64,000 nucleotides of DNA from Sneathiellales bacterium (GCA_028277845.1 JANQFL010000004.1:1-64000), one strand, 5' to 3'; positions 1 to 10,470 are shown, counted from the first letter of the stretch. A program made the numbers and translations. Notes: generated from the sequence alone by a model not told the origin.

Positions 1-421
1 AGAACCACTCCAGGGTGAAGTTGACATAGCCGCGGGTCCGCAGCACCGCGATCAGGGCGTAGGTGCGGATCAGCAGGTTGGTCCAGAACGGCAGGATGAC
101 CAGCAGCAGCAGAACCGACTTCCAGCGGTCCGGCGCGAACGAGATGGCCAGGGCGACGGGGAAGCCGACGATCAGGCAGAACAGGGTGGTCAGGCCGGAA
201 ATCCACAGGGACTTCCACAAGATGGCCAGATAAAGCGGCTCGAGGGCGCGCAGGTAATTGTCGAGCGTGCCGGTGAACTCGATTTCAATCAGGCCGCGCT
301 TCTCGCCCAGGCTGAAACCGAAGACCAGGGCCAGCGGCACAAGGAAGAACACCAGCAGCCACAACGACGGCGGAACCATAAAGATCCAGAACAGCAGGGG
401 GTTCCGTCGCGCAGTATCCAT
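1..421 (-). CDS. Spermidine/putrescine-type ABC transporter permease (PotB-like), truncated by the window edge
   Basis: Reverse-strand translation MDTARRNPLLFWIFMVPPSLWLLVFFLVPLALVFGFSLGEKRG...LPFWTNLLIRTYALIAVLRTRG is typical of PotB-family permeases; next to a PotD-like gene. Confidence 0.85.
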   Translation of the reverse strand, partial: MDTARRNPLLFWIFMVPPSLWLLVFFLVPLALVFGFSLGEKRGLIEIEFTGTLDNYLRALEPLYLAILWKSLWISGLTTLFCLIVGFPVALAISFAPDRWKSVLLLLVILPFWTNLLIRTYALIAVLRTRGYVNFTLEWF

Positions 422-519
422 GGCCGGCCGGGTGCTGATTTACGTCATCGCAGGGAGTCTAGACTTCGAACGGCGGGCGGTCGAGCCATCCGCGACCGCC
501 CGCCTAATCCGAATGCCGG

Positions 520-1599
520 TCAGGCCGACAGCATGCGGGTCCAGGCTTCGTCGCGCTGGCGCGAGACGTCTTCACCCAAATAGATCGCCGATTCGCAGCG
601 GCTCAAGGTTTCATCGGTCGGGAAGATGGCCGGGTTCTGGCTGTATTCCGGTTTCATCTTGGCCCGCGCAGCCTCGTTCGGTGTGGCGTATTGAATGAAG
701 TCGGCGATTTCGGCGCCCGCGTCGGCATCGAGGATGAAGTTGATGAATTTGTGCGCGTTGTCCGGATGCGGCGCGCCGGTGGGAATGCACAGTGTGTCCT
801 GCCACACCAGGCCGCCTTCCTTGGGCACGACGTAGGAAATGTCGTCGTCCTCGGCCATGATCTGCAGGATGTCGCCGTTCCACTCGACGGCCAGATCGAC
901 CTCGCCCGACAGCAACAGGTCCTGGCCATTGTCTTCTGCAATGACCTTGATGTGCTTCTTCTGCTTGGTCAGCAGCGCTTCCGCCGCCTTCAACTTGGCT
1001 GGGTCCGTCTCGTTCAGGGAATGGCCGAGATATTTCAGCGCTACGCCGAGCATGGTGGAGGATTCGCTCAGCAGCGCGACGCGGCCGGAATACTTGTCGG
1101 AATCGAATACCCACTTCCAACTGTCGGGCACGCCGTCGACCTTGGACTTGCGGTAGCCGATGCCGATGGTGCCCCACATATAGGGCATGCTGTATTTTCG
1201 GCCGGGATCGAACGCACCGTCCTGGAAGGCCTTGGAAATATTCGTCTTGAAGTTGGGAATCTTGGAATGATCGAGCGGCTGCAGCATCTTGGCCGTGATC
1301 ATGCGTTCCACATAATCGTTGGTCGGCACGATCAGGTCGTAGCCGGGATTGCCTTCCTTCAGCTTGGCGAACAGTTCGTCATTGTCGGCGAACAGGTCCA
1401 TCTTGACGGTGATGCCCGAGGCTTTCTTGAAATCGCTCAGGGTGTTTTCGCCGATATAGGTGTCCCAGTTGTAGAAATTCAGTTTCGCTTCCTCGGCGCT
1501 CCAACCCAGTTTGGGGGCAATGGCGATGCCGGCGGCCGCGGCGCCGGTGCCGGCCAGGAACGAACGGCGGGACAGGCGGTTGTTGGGGAAATTCGTCAT
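520..1599 (-). CDS. Polyamine-type extracellular solute-binding protein (PotD/PotF-like) with Tat-like signal
   Basis: RRSFLAGTGAAAAG signal; LNFYNWDTYIGENTLSDFKKASGITVKMDLFADNDELFAKL typical of PotD family. Confidence 0.9.
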   Translation of the reverse strand: MTNFPNNRLSRRSFLAGTGAAAAGIAIAPKLGWSAEEAKLNFYNWDTYIGENTLSDFKKASGITVKMDLFADNDELFAKLKEGNPGYDLIVPTNDYVERMITAKMLQPLDHSKIPNFKTNISKAFQDGAFDPGRKYSMPYMWGTIGIGYRKSKVDGVPDSWKWVFDSDKYSGRVALLSESSTMLGVALKYLGHSLNETDPAKLKAAEALLTKQKKHIKVIAEDNGQDLLLSGEVDLAVEWNGDILQIMAEDDDISYVVPKEGGLVWQDTLCIPTGAPHPDNAHKFINFILDADAGAEIADFIQYATPNEAARAKMKPEYSQNPAIFPTDETLSRCESAIYLGEDVSRQRDEAWTRMLSA

Positions 1600-1709
1600 G
1601 TGTTGACCTCCTCTGTTCGGCGATACCGATTGTTTCGGCTTATTCGCTCAATCACATTGTGCTCAGTTTACCCCGTTTTGCCGGGAAAACCGTTCAAAAT
1701 CCGCGCAAT

Positions 1710-3053
1710 CTAGACGTTCAGCAGCAGGTTCTCCCGCTCCCACGAACTGATCACGCGGTTGTAAAGTTCGTACTCCAGGTTCTTCACTTCGTTGAGCGCC
1801 GTAACGAACGGGTCGCCCAGCAATTCCTTCAGCGGCTTCGCCCGGTTCAACTTGTACAGCGCATCCCACAGATGGCGCGGCAGGGTGAACGCCAGGCGGT
1901 AGGCACTGCCTTCGATGGGATCCGTCGGTTTGAGCTTCTTCATCATGCCGAGATAGCCGCACGCCAGCGTCGCGGCGATGGCCAGGTAGGGGTTGGCGTC
2001 CGCCCCGGCGACCCGGTTCTCGACCCGGCGCGATTGGCCGTCGGACACCGGCACGCGCAGCCCCACCGTGCGGTTGTCGCGGCCCCAATGCACGTTGATC
2101 GGCGCGTCCAGGTCGGGCACCAGGCGGCGGTAGGAATTGACGTTCGGCGCCAGCAGCGGCATCGCCGCCGGGATGAAGCGCTGCAGGCCGGCGATGTAGT
2201 TGAGGAACCGCCGCGTGTCCTTGCCGTCCTTGGTGGCGAACAGATTGCGGCCGGTCTTGGTGTCGATGACCGATTGGTGAATGTGCATGGACGAGCCCGG
2301 CTCGTACTGGTGCGGCTTGGCCATGAAGGTGGCGTAGATTTTGTGTTTCAGCGCCGCCTGCCGCACGGTGCGCTTGAACAGAAAGACCTGGTCGGCCAGT
2401 TCCATCGGGTCGCCGTGATTGAAGTTGATCTCCATCTGCGCGGCGCCGGCCTCGTGGGTCAGGGTGTCGATGTCGATGTTCTGGGCTTCGCAGTAGTCGT
2501 AGATATCCTCGACCACCGGATCGAATTCGTTGGCGGCTTCGATGCCGTAGGCCTGGCGGCCGGATTCCTGGCGGCCCGACAGGCCGATGGGGGGTTCGAG
2601 CGGATAATCGGGATCGGTGTTGGTCTTGACCAGGAAAAACTCCAGTTCCGGGGCGACCACCGGTTTCCAGCCCTTGTCCTCATAGAGGTCGAGAACCCGG
2701 CGCAGCACGTTGCGGGTGGCGAAGGTCACCGGTTCGCCCTCCATGTAGATGGCGTCGCAGATGACCTGGGCCGTCGGTTCCTCGTACCAGGGCACCGGGC
2801 GGATGGTGGAGACGTCGGGTTCCAGGACGATGTCCAGGTTGGCCGGATTGACGGCGTCGGACGGCAGGGGGAAGTCGCCGGTGACGGCCTGGACGAAAAC
2901 GCCTTCGGGCAGGCGCAGATTGCGCTCCTCGACTCCCTTAAGAAACTTGGATGACGGCAGGATCTTGCCCCGGGCGATGCCGGACATGTCCGGCACCACG
3001 CATTCGACCTCGTCTATGTTGCGTTCCCTGATCCATTCTGCCAGGTCGGTCAT
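1710..3053 (-). CDS. Glutamine synthetase family protein (gamma-glutamylputrescine synthetase-like)
   Basis: 447 aa; GS catalytic motifs (PELEFFL, GAAQMEINFNHGD, PHQYEPGSSMHIHQS, PNVNSYRRL); polyamine transporter context. Confidence 0.88.
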   Translation of the reverse strand: MTDLAEWIRERNIDEVECVVPDMSGIARGKILPSSKFLKGVEERNLRLPEGVFVQAVTGDFPLPSDAVNPANLDIVLEPDVSTIRPVPWYEEPTAQVICDAIYMEGEPVTFATRNVLRRVLDLYEDKGWKPVVAPELEFFLVKTNTDPDYPLEPPIGLSGRQESGRQAYGIEAANEFDPVVEDIYDYCEAQNIDIDTLTHEAGAAQMEINFNHGDPMELADQVFLFKRTVRQAALKHKIYATFMAKPHQYEPGSSMHIHQSVIDTKTGRNLFATKDGKDTRRFLNYIAGLQRFIPAAMPLLAPNVNSYRRLVPDLDAPINVHWGRDNRTVGLRVPVSDGQSRRVENRVAGADANPYLAIAATLACGYLGMMKKLKPTDPIEGSAYRLAFTLPRHLWDALYKLNRAKPLKELLGDPFVTALNEVKNLEYELYNRVISSWERENLLLNV

Positions 3054-3149
3054 AACCCCTGCCCCGGGCCCGGCGGGGACCCGTATGATGACGTCCGGTC
3101 AGATTGTACTTTTTTTCGAAAAAGTTCAATTTCCTTTTTATGCGTATGC

Positions 3150-3536
3150 CTATTTCCGTTGCCAGTTGCCCGACGGATCCTGATACCAGGTCCCGGGCGG
3201 CGCTTCCTTCAGGATATACGGCGTATAGAGCTGCCCCACCTGATCCGCCGGCACGCCCTGCTCGTTGGCGCGTTTCTGGTAGATCGCCCGGCGCTGTCCG
3301 TTGACCTTGTCGACTAGAGCCCGCGCGTCCGACGAAGCACCCGAATCCCGGAGAACCAGCAATCCGTTGTTGGCCTCGCCGATGACGCCCGCGGCACGCA
3401 ACGAATCCAACTGGTCAGCGCCGGCGGGCGACGCCAGCAGAACCAACGGCAACACGGCCAGTGCCAGCGACAATCGCCGGCCATTGGCGGCAAATTTCGC
3501 GAGAAAACCCATGACCCTTCCCTTACGTGTCTTCAT
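3150..3536 (-). CDS. ydbL: YdbL-like DUF1318 periplasmic protein
   Basis: LDSLRAAGVIGEANNGLLVLRDSGASSDARALVDKVNGQRRAIYQKRANEQGVPADQVGQLYTPYILKEAPPGTWYQDPSGNW; downstream of ynbE/ydbH-like genes. Confidence 0.8.
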   Translation of the reverse strand: MKTRKGRVMGFLAKFAANGRRLSLALAVLPLVLLASPAGADQLDSLRAAGVIGEANNGLLVLRDSGASSDARALVDKVNGQRRAIYQKRANEQGVPADQVGQLYTPYILKEAPPGTWYQDPSGNWQRK

Positions 3537-3559
3537 GTCGATCCCTTCGCGGCCCGGCA

Positions 3560-3778
3560 TCAGAAAATATCCGGGTTGGACTCGATGTCCTTGGCCGCGT
3601 TTTCTTCCAGTTTCACGCGGACCTCGGCATCGAGCTTGATGTTGAGATTGATGGTGATTGGCTCCTTGGGCGTCTCCACCTTGACGGTCGGCTGACACGC
3701 GGCAGCCAGAACCAGGACCGCGGCGGCAGCCACAGCGGAGAATGGGAGACTTCGGTCGATCGGGACCCTGGGCCGCAT
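3560..3778 (-). CDS. ynbE: YnbE-like lipoprotein
   Basis: Short lipoprotein-like ORF (AAACQPTVKVETPKEPITINLNIKLDAEVRVKLEENAAKDIE) between ydbH- and ydbL-like genes. Confidence 0.8.
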   Translation of the reverse strand: MRPRVPIDRSLPFSAVAAAAVLVLAAACQPTVKVETPKEPITINLNIKLDAEVRVKLEENAAKDIESNPDIF

Positions 3779-3865
3779 GGGACCTCCTTCGTTTCGGGGC
3801 GCGGATGAGGGCCATGCTGCGTGATCGGCGGGTATGGTGCAAGAAAAAGACACGCCATCGAAAAC

Positions 3866-6811
3866 CTACCGTCCGGTCCCGCGGCGGATGATTTCGTCGG
3901 ACAAGGTCAAACCTTGACGCAAAGCCAACAGGACACGGTCGAGATTGCCCTCCAGGTTGATGTTGAAGCGGAAAGGATGTCCGTCCATCACGGCAGGATT
4001 ATGGCCGAGCAGCGAAAGCCCGATTTTGGTACTGCCGTCCTCGGCCTTGTCCACCTTGGCGCTGAGGTCCTGATAGCGGAAGTCCTCGAGCGCCTGCAGC
4101 ATCAGTTCGACCGCCTGCCCGCCCTGTCTGAGCGCCGCCGTTGCCGCATCCGAGCGAAACCGGATGACGCCCGGTTCTATGGCACCCAATGCCCCATCGT
4201 CGACCCGCCACCCCCGGGCGCCCGCCACCACCGGCAAAGCACCGGATACGGTGCCTTCCACCTGCAGCCCCTCCACCGGCGCCAGGGCGAACAGTTGCGC
4301 CAGATCGATATCGGCGAGCTGCAATGTCAACGCCTGGGCCGGCCGGGCGGGATCGAGAATGGTCCGGCCCAAAGTCACCTGGCCGCCCGCCACGGCGACG
4401 CCCGCCCTTTCCAGCACCAGCACCATGGGCGTGGTGCCCGGCACGTGGAAACGGATTTCACCTTCGGTCAACGGGATGGCCGGATCGAGAGAGGCCAGGC
4501 GCAGTGTCTGCCCTTCCGGCAGGCGCAACGGAAACAGGCTGTCGGCGACGATCCGGCCGGAGACATCCTTCAACGGCACACCGGAGACGACCGCCGAGAC
4601 ATTCCGGATATCGACCCATCCGTCGCCGGAAGGTTGACCGCCGACGAGGTCGAGACGGCCGCCCGCTTCCACCGTTCCGGACACCTCGCGTACCATATGA
4701 AGAAACGGAAAAAGCTTATCTATTTCAGATGATTGCGGACCGAACTTGAGTGCCTCCAACTGAAACGTGCCGGCTATGTCACCGTCGGCGTTGCGTCGTC
4801 CGAGATAGCCGACGTGCAGGGTCTTCCAGGCGTCCCGCGCATCGACGCGAATGCCGCCGTCCTCGGTCAACTTAGCCGTCACGTTGAGCGGCGCCACGAA
4901 GGCCGGTTCCCGCAAGTCCGTCAGGACGCCGACGGTCAATTCGGCCTTGCGCGGCCACCCGTGTTCGATCCCAACGGCATCGAATTTGACCGCGTTGGCC
5001 CGCACCAGGTTTTCCGGTGACACGGCGGCGCCGACGGTTCCGTTGATGTCGATGGCGTTGCCGGGCCCGCTGTTCTTCACCCGGACGACAACGTTTTCCA
5101 GCCCGACCGTGCCATTGCCCTTGAGATCCAGCGTCAGTTTGGCCACTTCGACCGCGCCGGAAAACACCGGTACCTTGCTCCCGCCGAACGCCATGGCATT
5201 GCTCACAGTCGCGGATACCGGCTGTTTCGCATCCACCTGTTCGGTACGCACCGACTGCACCGTGATTTGGCCGGGATCGGTCATGACCGCGGACCACTGG
5301 CCGTTGGCCCCCGCGGTCACAAGACCTGCCGTACGCCCCGAAAGGCCATGCGCCTCGCCCCATTTCCCGCGAACCGTCGCCAGGCGCCAGGTGGTGTCGA
5401 CCGTGCCGGATACGCCGGTGCCGTCCAAAACACCGTCGACCGTCGCATCCATCGCGGCACCTCCGCCGACGATACTGAGTGGTCCGGCAATCATCGCTTG
5501 TTCGGATGATTCGGCGGGCACCTGCACCGTGACCGGGTTTCCGTCCACACCTAAAGAAAGGGATACAACCTTCTGAAAAATGGGCGATATTTCCGACGGA
5601 AGACCGGCAACAAGTTTGTCGGAGGCACGTCCGGTTATTGTGCTGCCCGGATCGATTTCGATGTCGATTTCACCTGCGGCGATCCTGGCCTTTGTCCGGA
5701 GTTCCGCCCGCCCGTCCATCAATGCATCAGGCACGGAAATACCGGTCAACTCGACGGCGCCTTCGGCAATCAGATCAAGGGACCGGAGCCACTGGTCCGG
5801 CGGTTTCGCGAAGTCGAACGCCTGTGAACTGCCCTGAATGGAGAGCACGCCTTTGGCGCGGCTCCACGACACTGGTGCCGCCAGTGCTTGCCACGGTCCC
5901 TCGGTGCCGAGCTCCAGTGAAATCCGGCCGTCGAAATCCGGCGCGTGGCGATAGCCCCGGACAGTCAGTGCCAGGTCGGCGAAAAATCCCGGCAAGGCAT
6001 GCTCGCCGGTCGCTGTTTTAAACGTGATTTCAGCATCTTGCGGCGAAACATTGACGACCGACTGCCAGCCGCCGAAGACCTGCTCACCGCGCCGGGTCTC
6101 GGAGGCACGCAGGGTACCGGACATGCGACGCAATCCATCATCCGCCAAGACCGCATCCAATTGCCCCGACACGCCACCAAACGCCATGTCTTCGAATGAC
6201 AGGTCACCCCGGTCAATAATCAGTCCGGCTTTGGTGATGCCGTCGGCATCCACCGTCACCGCCGCCTCGCCTTGCACACTTCCATAGGGAGACCGGGCAG
6301 CCATCGTTGCCGACGCCACCAATGATCCCGATTGTTCCCCCAACACGTCACCGTCGAACGCGACGCGGACTTCGCCGGCCGGCGTGCGGGCGATCACCTG
6401 GCCATCACGAATGTGTATCGGCGGCACGGTTCCGCCCTGCCCGGCTTCCCGCCGGTCCACGAGAACATGCAAATCGCCCAATGGCGGCCCGTCTCCGGTG
6501 GCGTTGACCCGGAGCACCAGACCCTCGATGTCCGCCTCCACCAGGCCTTCGGCGAGGGCGTCCCAGAGGTCAAAACGGACATCGAGTGTGCGAATAGCCA
6601 ATTCATCATGGCCGCCCAGACGGATATCCCGCAAAACCAGCCGATCCGTGGCGACGGTCTCGACCGTCAGCTCGGCCTGCGCCACGCCCCGGTCCGCCAG
6701 AACTTGCTGAACGACATATGCGACAAGGGCATGGCGGCCCAGCCAGCCGATTCCTGCAGCCATGCCGGCCAACAGCGCCAATCCGGCCGCAATCCAGATC
6801 AATTTCCGCAT
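3866..6811 (-). CDS. ydbH: YdbH-family (AsmA/TamB-like) intermembrane bridge protein
   Basis: 981 aa, N-terminal TM helix, beta-rich repetitive body, C-terminal ALRQGLTLSDEIIRRGTGR; synteny with ynbE and ydbL. Confidence 0.8.
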   Translation of the reverse strand: MRKLIWIAAGLALLAGMAAGIGWLGRHALVAYVVQQVLADRGVAQAELTVETVATDRLVLRDIRLGGHDELAIRTLDVRFDLWDALAEGLVEADIEGLVLRVNATGDGPPLGDLHVLVDRREAGQGGTVPPIHIRDGQVIARTPAGEVRVAFDGDVLGEQSGSLVASATMAARSPYGSVQGEAAVTVDADGITKAGLIIDRGDLSFEDMAFGGVSGQLDAVLADDGLRRMSGTLRASETRRGEQVFGGWQSVVNVSPQDAEITFKTATGEHALPGFFADLALTVRGYRHAPDFDGRISLELGTEGPWQALAAPVSWSRAKGVLSIQGSSQAFDFAKPPDQWLRSLDLIAEGAVELTGISVPDALMDGRAELRTKARIAAGEIDIEIDPGSTITGRASDKLVAGLPSEISPIFQKVVSLSLGVDGNPVTVQVPAESSEQAMIAGPLSIVGGGAAMDATVDGVLDGTGVSGTVDTTWRLATVRGKWGEAHGLSGRTAGLVTAGANGQWSAVMTDPGQITVQSVRTEQVDAKQPVSATVSNAMAFGGSKVPVFSGAVEVAKLTLDLKGNGTVGLENVVVRVKNSGPGNAIDINGTVGAAVSPENLVRANAVKFDAVGIEHGWPRKAELTVGVLTDLREPAFVAPLNVTAKLTEDGGIRVDARDAWKTLHVGYLGRRNADGDIAGTFQLEALKFGPQSSEIDKLFPFLHMVREVSGTVEAGGRLDLVGGQPSGDGWVDIRNVSAVVSGVPLKDVSGRIVADSLFPLRLPEGQTLRLASLDPAIPLTEGEIRFHVPGTTPMVLVLERAGVAVAGGQVTLGRTILDPARPAQALTLQLADIDLAQLFALAPVEGLQVEGTVSGALPVVAGARGWRVDDGALGAIEPGVIRFRSDAATAALRQGGQAVELMLQALEDFRYQDLSAKVDKAEDGSTKIGLSLLGHNPAVMDGHPFRFNINLEGNLDRVLLALRQGLTLSDEIIRRGTGR

Positions 6812-6922
6812 AGGCTGGTTTCCGGCGACTCCCAGGACCGCACTTTTACTGCGGAACAGTATCCATCACGGGCGGTGTTGCCTATATGATTACGCAACCA
6901 CTACGCGGAAGGTGCAGGAATC

Positions 6923-7741
6923 ATGTCGCAGGCAACGGCCACGCAGTCCAATCCGGCTCCGGGTTTCGTCAAACATCCGGGCTATTCCATCAAACTGGAG
7001 CCCTGCGCCAAGCGGGTGCGGGTTTTCTTGGGCGACGAATGCATCGCGGAGTCGACGGCCACCCTGCTCATGTGCGAGGGGCGCTATGTGCCGATTTACT
7101 ATTTCCCGCGCGACGATGTCCGCATGGACCTGCTCAAACGCACGGACCACCACACCTATTGCCCGTTCAAGGGCGAGGCGTCCTATTGGACCGTAAACGC
7201 CGGCGGCAAAAGCGCCGAAAACGCCGTGTGGGGCTACAACACGCCCTATGACGAGATGGCGGCCCTCAAGGACTACGTCGCGTTCTATTGGGACCGCATG
7301 GACGCCTGGTTCGAAGAGGACGAGGAGGTGTTCGTGCATGCCCGCGACCCGTTCAAGCGCATTGATGTCGTCCTGAGCCACCGTCCGGTGCGGGTCCTGC
7401 ACGGCGGAAAAACGCTGGCGGAAACCAGCGATGCCCTGTTCCTGTTCGAAACCGGCCTGCCGACGCGCTATTACATCCCGCGCGCGGACGTGAATATGAA
7501 CCTGTTGATCGGGTCCAATACGGTCACCCGGTGTCCGTACAAGGGCGAAACCACGCATTTTTCGGCCGACATCGACGGCGAACACACCCCGGACATCGCC
7601 TGGAGCTACCCCGAACCGATCGCGGAAGTCCACGGCATCGCCGGGTACATCTGCTTCTATAACGAACGGGTCGATGCCATCGAGGTCGACGGGGAAGCCA
7701 TTCCAAAAGTCGAAACGCCTTGGTCCCAGCCCAAAAAATGA
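6923..7741 (+). CDS. Protein with two DUF427 domains
   Basis: Two repeats of the DUF427 pattern (VRVFLGDECIAES...YYFPRDDV.....YCPFKGEASYW and VRVLHGGKTLAETS...YYIPRADV....RCPYKGETTHF). Confidence 0.85.
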   Translation: MSQATATQSNPAPGFVKHPGYSIKLEPCAKRVRVFLGDECIAESTATLLMCEGRYVPIYYFPRDDVRMDLLKRTDHHTYCPFKGEASYWTVNAGGKSAENAVWGYNTPYDEMAALKDYVAFYWDRMDAWFEEDEEVFVHARDPFKRIDVVLSHRPVRVLHGGKTLAETSDALFLFETGLPTRYYIPRADVNMNLLIGSNTVTRCPYKGETTHFSADIDGEHTPDIAWSYPEPIAEVHGIAGYICFYNERVDAIEVDGEAIPKVETPWSQPKK

Positions 7742-8400
7742 GCGATCAATCGGAAGTGACCGGAGCCGTCGTTCTCGAAACCTGGCGGTATACGGCTCCG
7801 GCCGCCAGGACCGCTGTGGTCATTCCCGACGGCTGCCGGGACGTGATCGTCCGGCGGGATTCGGGACGGGAACCGGTCTGGTTCATTTCGGAACTGCAGC
7901 AGACGACCAAACGGGTGACGTTGCCTGCGGGCACGACCCTGGAGGGGTATCGTCTCGCCCCGGGGGCGGTTATCGATGAGACTCGGTTGCAGGTCGCTTT
8001 GACCGACGTTGATCTCGAATCGGATATGGTGGTCGACCGGATCGTTTCTTGTGTCGCCCGCAAACCGGCCGTTTCCGAAGCCTTGGCCTGCCTGGGGTCC
8101 GGCGCGAGCTCCGTCGCGGATTGTGCGCTTCGGCTTGGGGTGAGCGTGAGAACGTTGCAGCGTACCGTCAAGGCGTTGACGTCCCGGCCACCGGGTTTCT
8201 GGCTGCAACTCGCCCGGGTCCGGCGTGCCGCCAGAACGGTCACGGACTCACCCTCCCTGGCGGAGCACGCCGATCTGCATGGTTTCTCCGATCAGGCGCA
8301 CATGACCCGTGAATTCCGCCGCTGGCTCGGTATAACTCCCCGTCAGATCCGGCAGGATACCGTTATGCCCATCCAGTTGGCCGCGCCCGGGTATTACTGA
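7738..8400 (+). CDS. AraC-family helix-turn-helix transcriptional regulator
   Basis: C-terminal AraC HTH (VSVRTLQRTVKALTSRPPGFWLQLARVRRA...HGFSDQAHMTREFRRWLGITPRQIRQ); ATG overlaps the preceding stop. Confidence 0.85.
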   Translation: MSDQSEVTGAVVLETWRYTAPAARTAVVIPDGCRDVIVRRDSGREPVWFISELQQTTKRVTLPAGTTLEGYRLAPGAVIDETRLQVALTDVDLESDMVVDRIVSCVARKPAVSEALACLGSGASSVADCALRLGVSVRTLQRTVKALTSRPPGFWLQLARVRRAARTVTDSPSLAEHADLHGFSDQAHMTREFRRWLGITPRQIRQDTVMPIQLAAPGYY

Positions 8401-8780
8401 GTGGCGACGGGTGTGCAAAGTTCGATCAGAAACCCGTTCCCGTCGCTGACATAAGCCGTGGTCTGCCCCCAGGGCTCGTCCCGTGTGTCCTGTATCAACG
8501 TGGCGCCGGCGTCCAGCGCCCTGGCCAACGCGCCGGCGACGTCATCGGTTTCAAAGGCGATCTCGAAAACAGGCACATGCGCATCCGGCGTACCTGGTGA
8601 TTTGCCCAGATCGGTCATCAGCTTGCGGGATGAAAACGATATGACGGTTTCGCCGGTGTCCAGTTCCCCGTAATCGCCGCTTTCATGCAACATGCGTGTT
8701 TCCAGGCCAAACGCGCGGCCGAAAAAAGCCAAAGAGTCGGCGACATTCTCGACATAGAGGATGGTGTACTTGAACTTCAT
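8394..8780 (-). CDS. VOC/glyoxalase-fold protein
   Basis: MKFKYTILYVENVADSLAFFGRAFGLETRMLHESGDYGELDTG... typical VOC fold. Confidence 0.85.
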   Translation of the reverse strand: MKFKYTILYVENVADSLAFFGRAFGLETRMLHESGDYGELDTGETVISFSSRKLMTDLGKSPGTPDAHVPVFEIAFETDDVAGALARALDAGATLIQDTRDEPWGQTTAYVSDGNGFLIELCTPVATQ

Positions 8781-8869
8781 AGTGACTTACCCGTTGCTTG
8801 AAATTGCTGGAACGACTGTGTGCCGGAGAAGCGATTCCGTCTTGAATATTTGCGACACGCTCCAGTGGC

Positions 8870-9547
8870 TTACGAAGCGGGACGCCTGGTCAGCCGCCGC
8901 AGCCCCAACGCCACGAACACCGCCACCGCTGCAAGGATCGGCAGCCAGAACCACCGGTCATCCATGGTCCAAAGCGTCAGGCCGCTGAACAGGCACCAGA
9001 ACAATGGGATGACAAGAAGGAACGGGCGTGCTCTGCCGTGCGCGGCGAGCAGCAGTCCCAGGGTCACGATGGCCGTTGGATCAGGGGCAATGCCGAAGAC
9101 TTCCGCGCTGGTCCAGGGCCGTCCCGTCAAAAACGGGAGCAACGGATAGAACATGAGGCCGGCGACCGCGAGCAATAGTCCGATCCAACCGGCGACGCCG
9201 CGCCGCTGGATCGTCAGACCGCCGGGCGGGAACGCCGTGACGAGAATCCCGAACGCCTGAAGGGCGAAGGCCGGGGCCAGGTAGACGATCAGCCAATTGA
9301 TGGCGGCGTAACGGTTCCACAGGAACGACCAGGCGACGAAGACCCAGAGCGACGCAAGAAGAACGCCGATCCATCTCCCTTGCTGCGGCTGTCGCAGGAT
9401 TAAAAGCACCATCGCCAGCCCGGCGGCAACCGTCAGAATATGCAGCGGCCACAGGGCCTCGTTGTGCAGCTCGAACGTGCGCCAATAGGTCCGTGGCGAG
9501 AACAGCAGAAAGTCTTCAGGCCGATAGGTCCACCAATCCGACATCAT
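8870..9547 (-). CDS. DUF6064-like multi-pass membrane protein
   Basis: Hydrophobic, YRPEDFLLFSPRTYWRTFELHNEALWPLHI N-terminus. Confidence 0.65.
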   Translation of the reverse strand: MMSDWWTYRPEDFLLFSPRTYWRTFELHNEALWPLHILTVAAGLAMVLLILRQPQQGRWIGVLLASLWVFVAWSFLWNRYAAINWLIVYLAPAFALQAFGILVTAFPPGGLTIQRRGVAGWIGLLLAVAGLMFYPLLPFLTGRPWTSAEVFGIAPDPTAIVTLGLLLAAHGRARPFLLVIPLFWCLFSGLTLWTMDDRWFWLPILAAVAVFVALGLRRLTRRPAS

Positions 9548-10470
9548 AGATCGTGGACATAGGACGCCATGCGTTCACGCATTTTGGCGTCGGGGAACAC
9601 GCCGGACGCGGCCGCCACGTTCTCGCGGACATGATCTACGCGGGTGGTCGCCGGAATGGCAACAGTGACGGCCGGATGGGAAAGTATGAACTTCAGGACA
9701 AGCTGCGCCCAACTGCCGGCGCCGATGACCTGCGCCCACGCGGGCAGCGGCTCCCTTTCCAGCCGCTGCGTCAACGCCCCGCGCCGGAACGGCCGATTGA
9801 CGATCACGGCGATGCCCCGCTCGGCGGCGAGCGGCAGGAGCCGATTTTCGGCCTCCCGGTCGACAACATTGTAGGTGAACTGGACGAAATCGAGCGGGTG
9901 GGCGCGCATGATTCGCTCGAAAAGATCGTGCCGGCGGCCGTGCGAGGTGGTGATACCGACATAGCGGACCTGCCCCGACGCCTTCATTTCGAACAAGGTT
10001 TGCAGATGCGCTTCCCAGGACACGAGATTGTGGACCTGGACGAGGTCGAACCGCTCCACCCCCCAATAGCCGCGCGACCGTTCGATCTGTTTGAGCCCGT
10101 CCGAAGCCGAGGAGGTCCAGACCTTGTCGGCGGAGAATACTTTGCCCTGCCCGCCCAGTTTTTCGAGGCCATAGCCGATGACGGGCTGGGACGAGCCGTA
10201 CATGGGTGAGGAATCGATCATACGTCCGCCGGCTTGGAAAAACGCGTCGATGACGTCCGCGCATTCGTCCCGGCGCACCGGGTCATTGCCGACATTGAAA
10301 GTAATCCATGAGCCCAAACCGACGGCGGGGATGCGTTCCCCGGACGACGGGATCGGCCGCGTCAAAGGCGCGGCGGATTGACCGAACGCGGCCGGCGGCA
10401 GGATCGACGCCGCTGCGGCCCCGGCGGCCGCGGCCTGTACGAACGTTCGGCGGCTCATCGTCATGGGCAT
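9544..10470 (-). CDS. Aldo/keto reductase with Tat-like signal
   Basis: SRRTFVQAAAAGAAAASILPPAAFG signal; AKR motifs GERIPAVGLGSW, MIDSSPMYGSSQPVIGYGL. Confidence 0.85.
   Translation of the reverse strand: MPMTMSRRTFVQAAAAGAAAASILPPAAFGQSAAPLTRPIPSSGERIPAVGLGSWITFNVGNDPVRRDECADVIDAFFQAGGRMIDSSPMYGSSQPVIGYGLEKLGGQGKVFSADKVWTSSASDGLKQIERSRGYWGVERFDLVQVHNLVSWEAHLQTLFEMKASGQVRYVGITTSHGRRHDLFERIMRAHPLDFVQFTYNVVDREAENRLLPLAAERGIAVIVNRPFRRGALTQRLEREPLPAWAQVIGAGSWAQLVLKFILSHPAVTVAIPATTRVDHVRENVAAASGVFPDAKMRERMASYVHDL

Noticed and set aside
3108-3125. ACTTTTT-TTCG-AAAAAGT inverted repeat upstream of the glutamine synthetase-like gene
   Set aside because: Short A/T arms that could easily arise by chance; may be part of a promoter or weak terminator, not enough to call.
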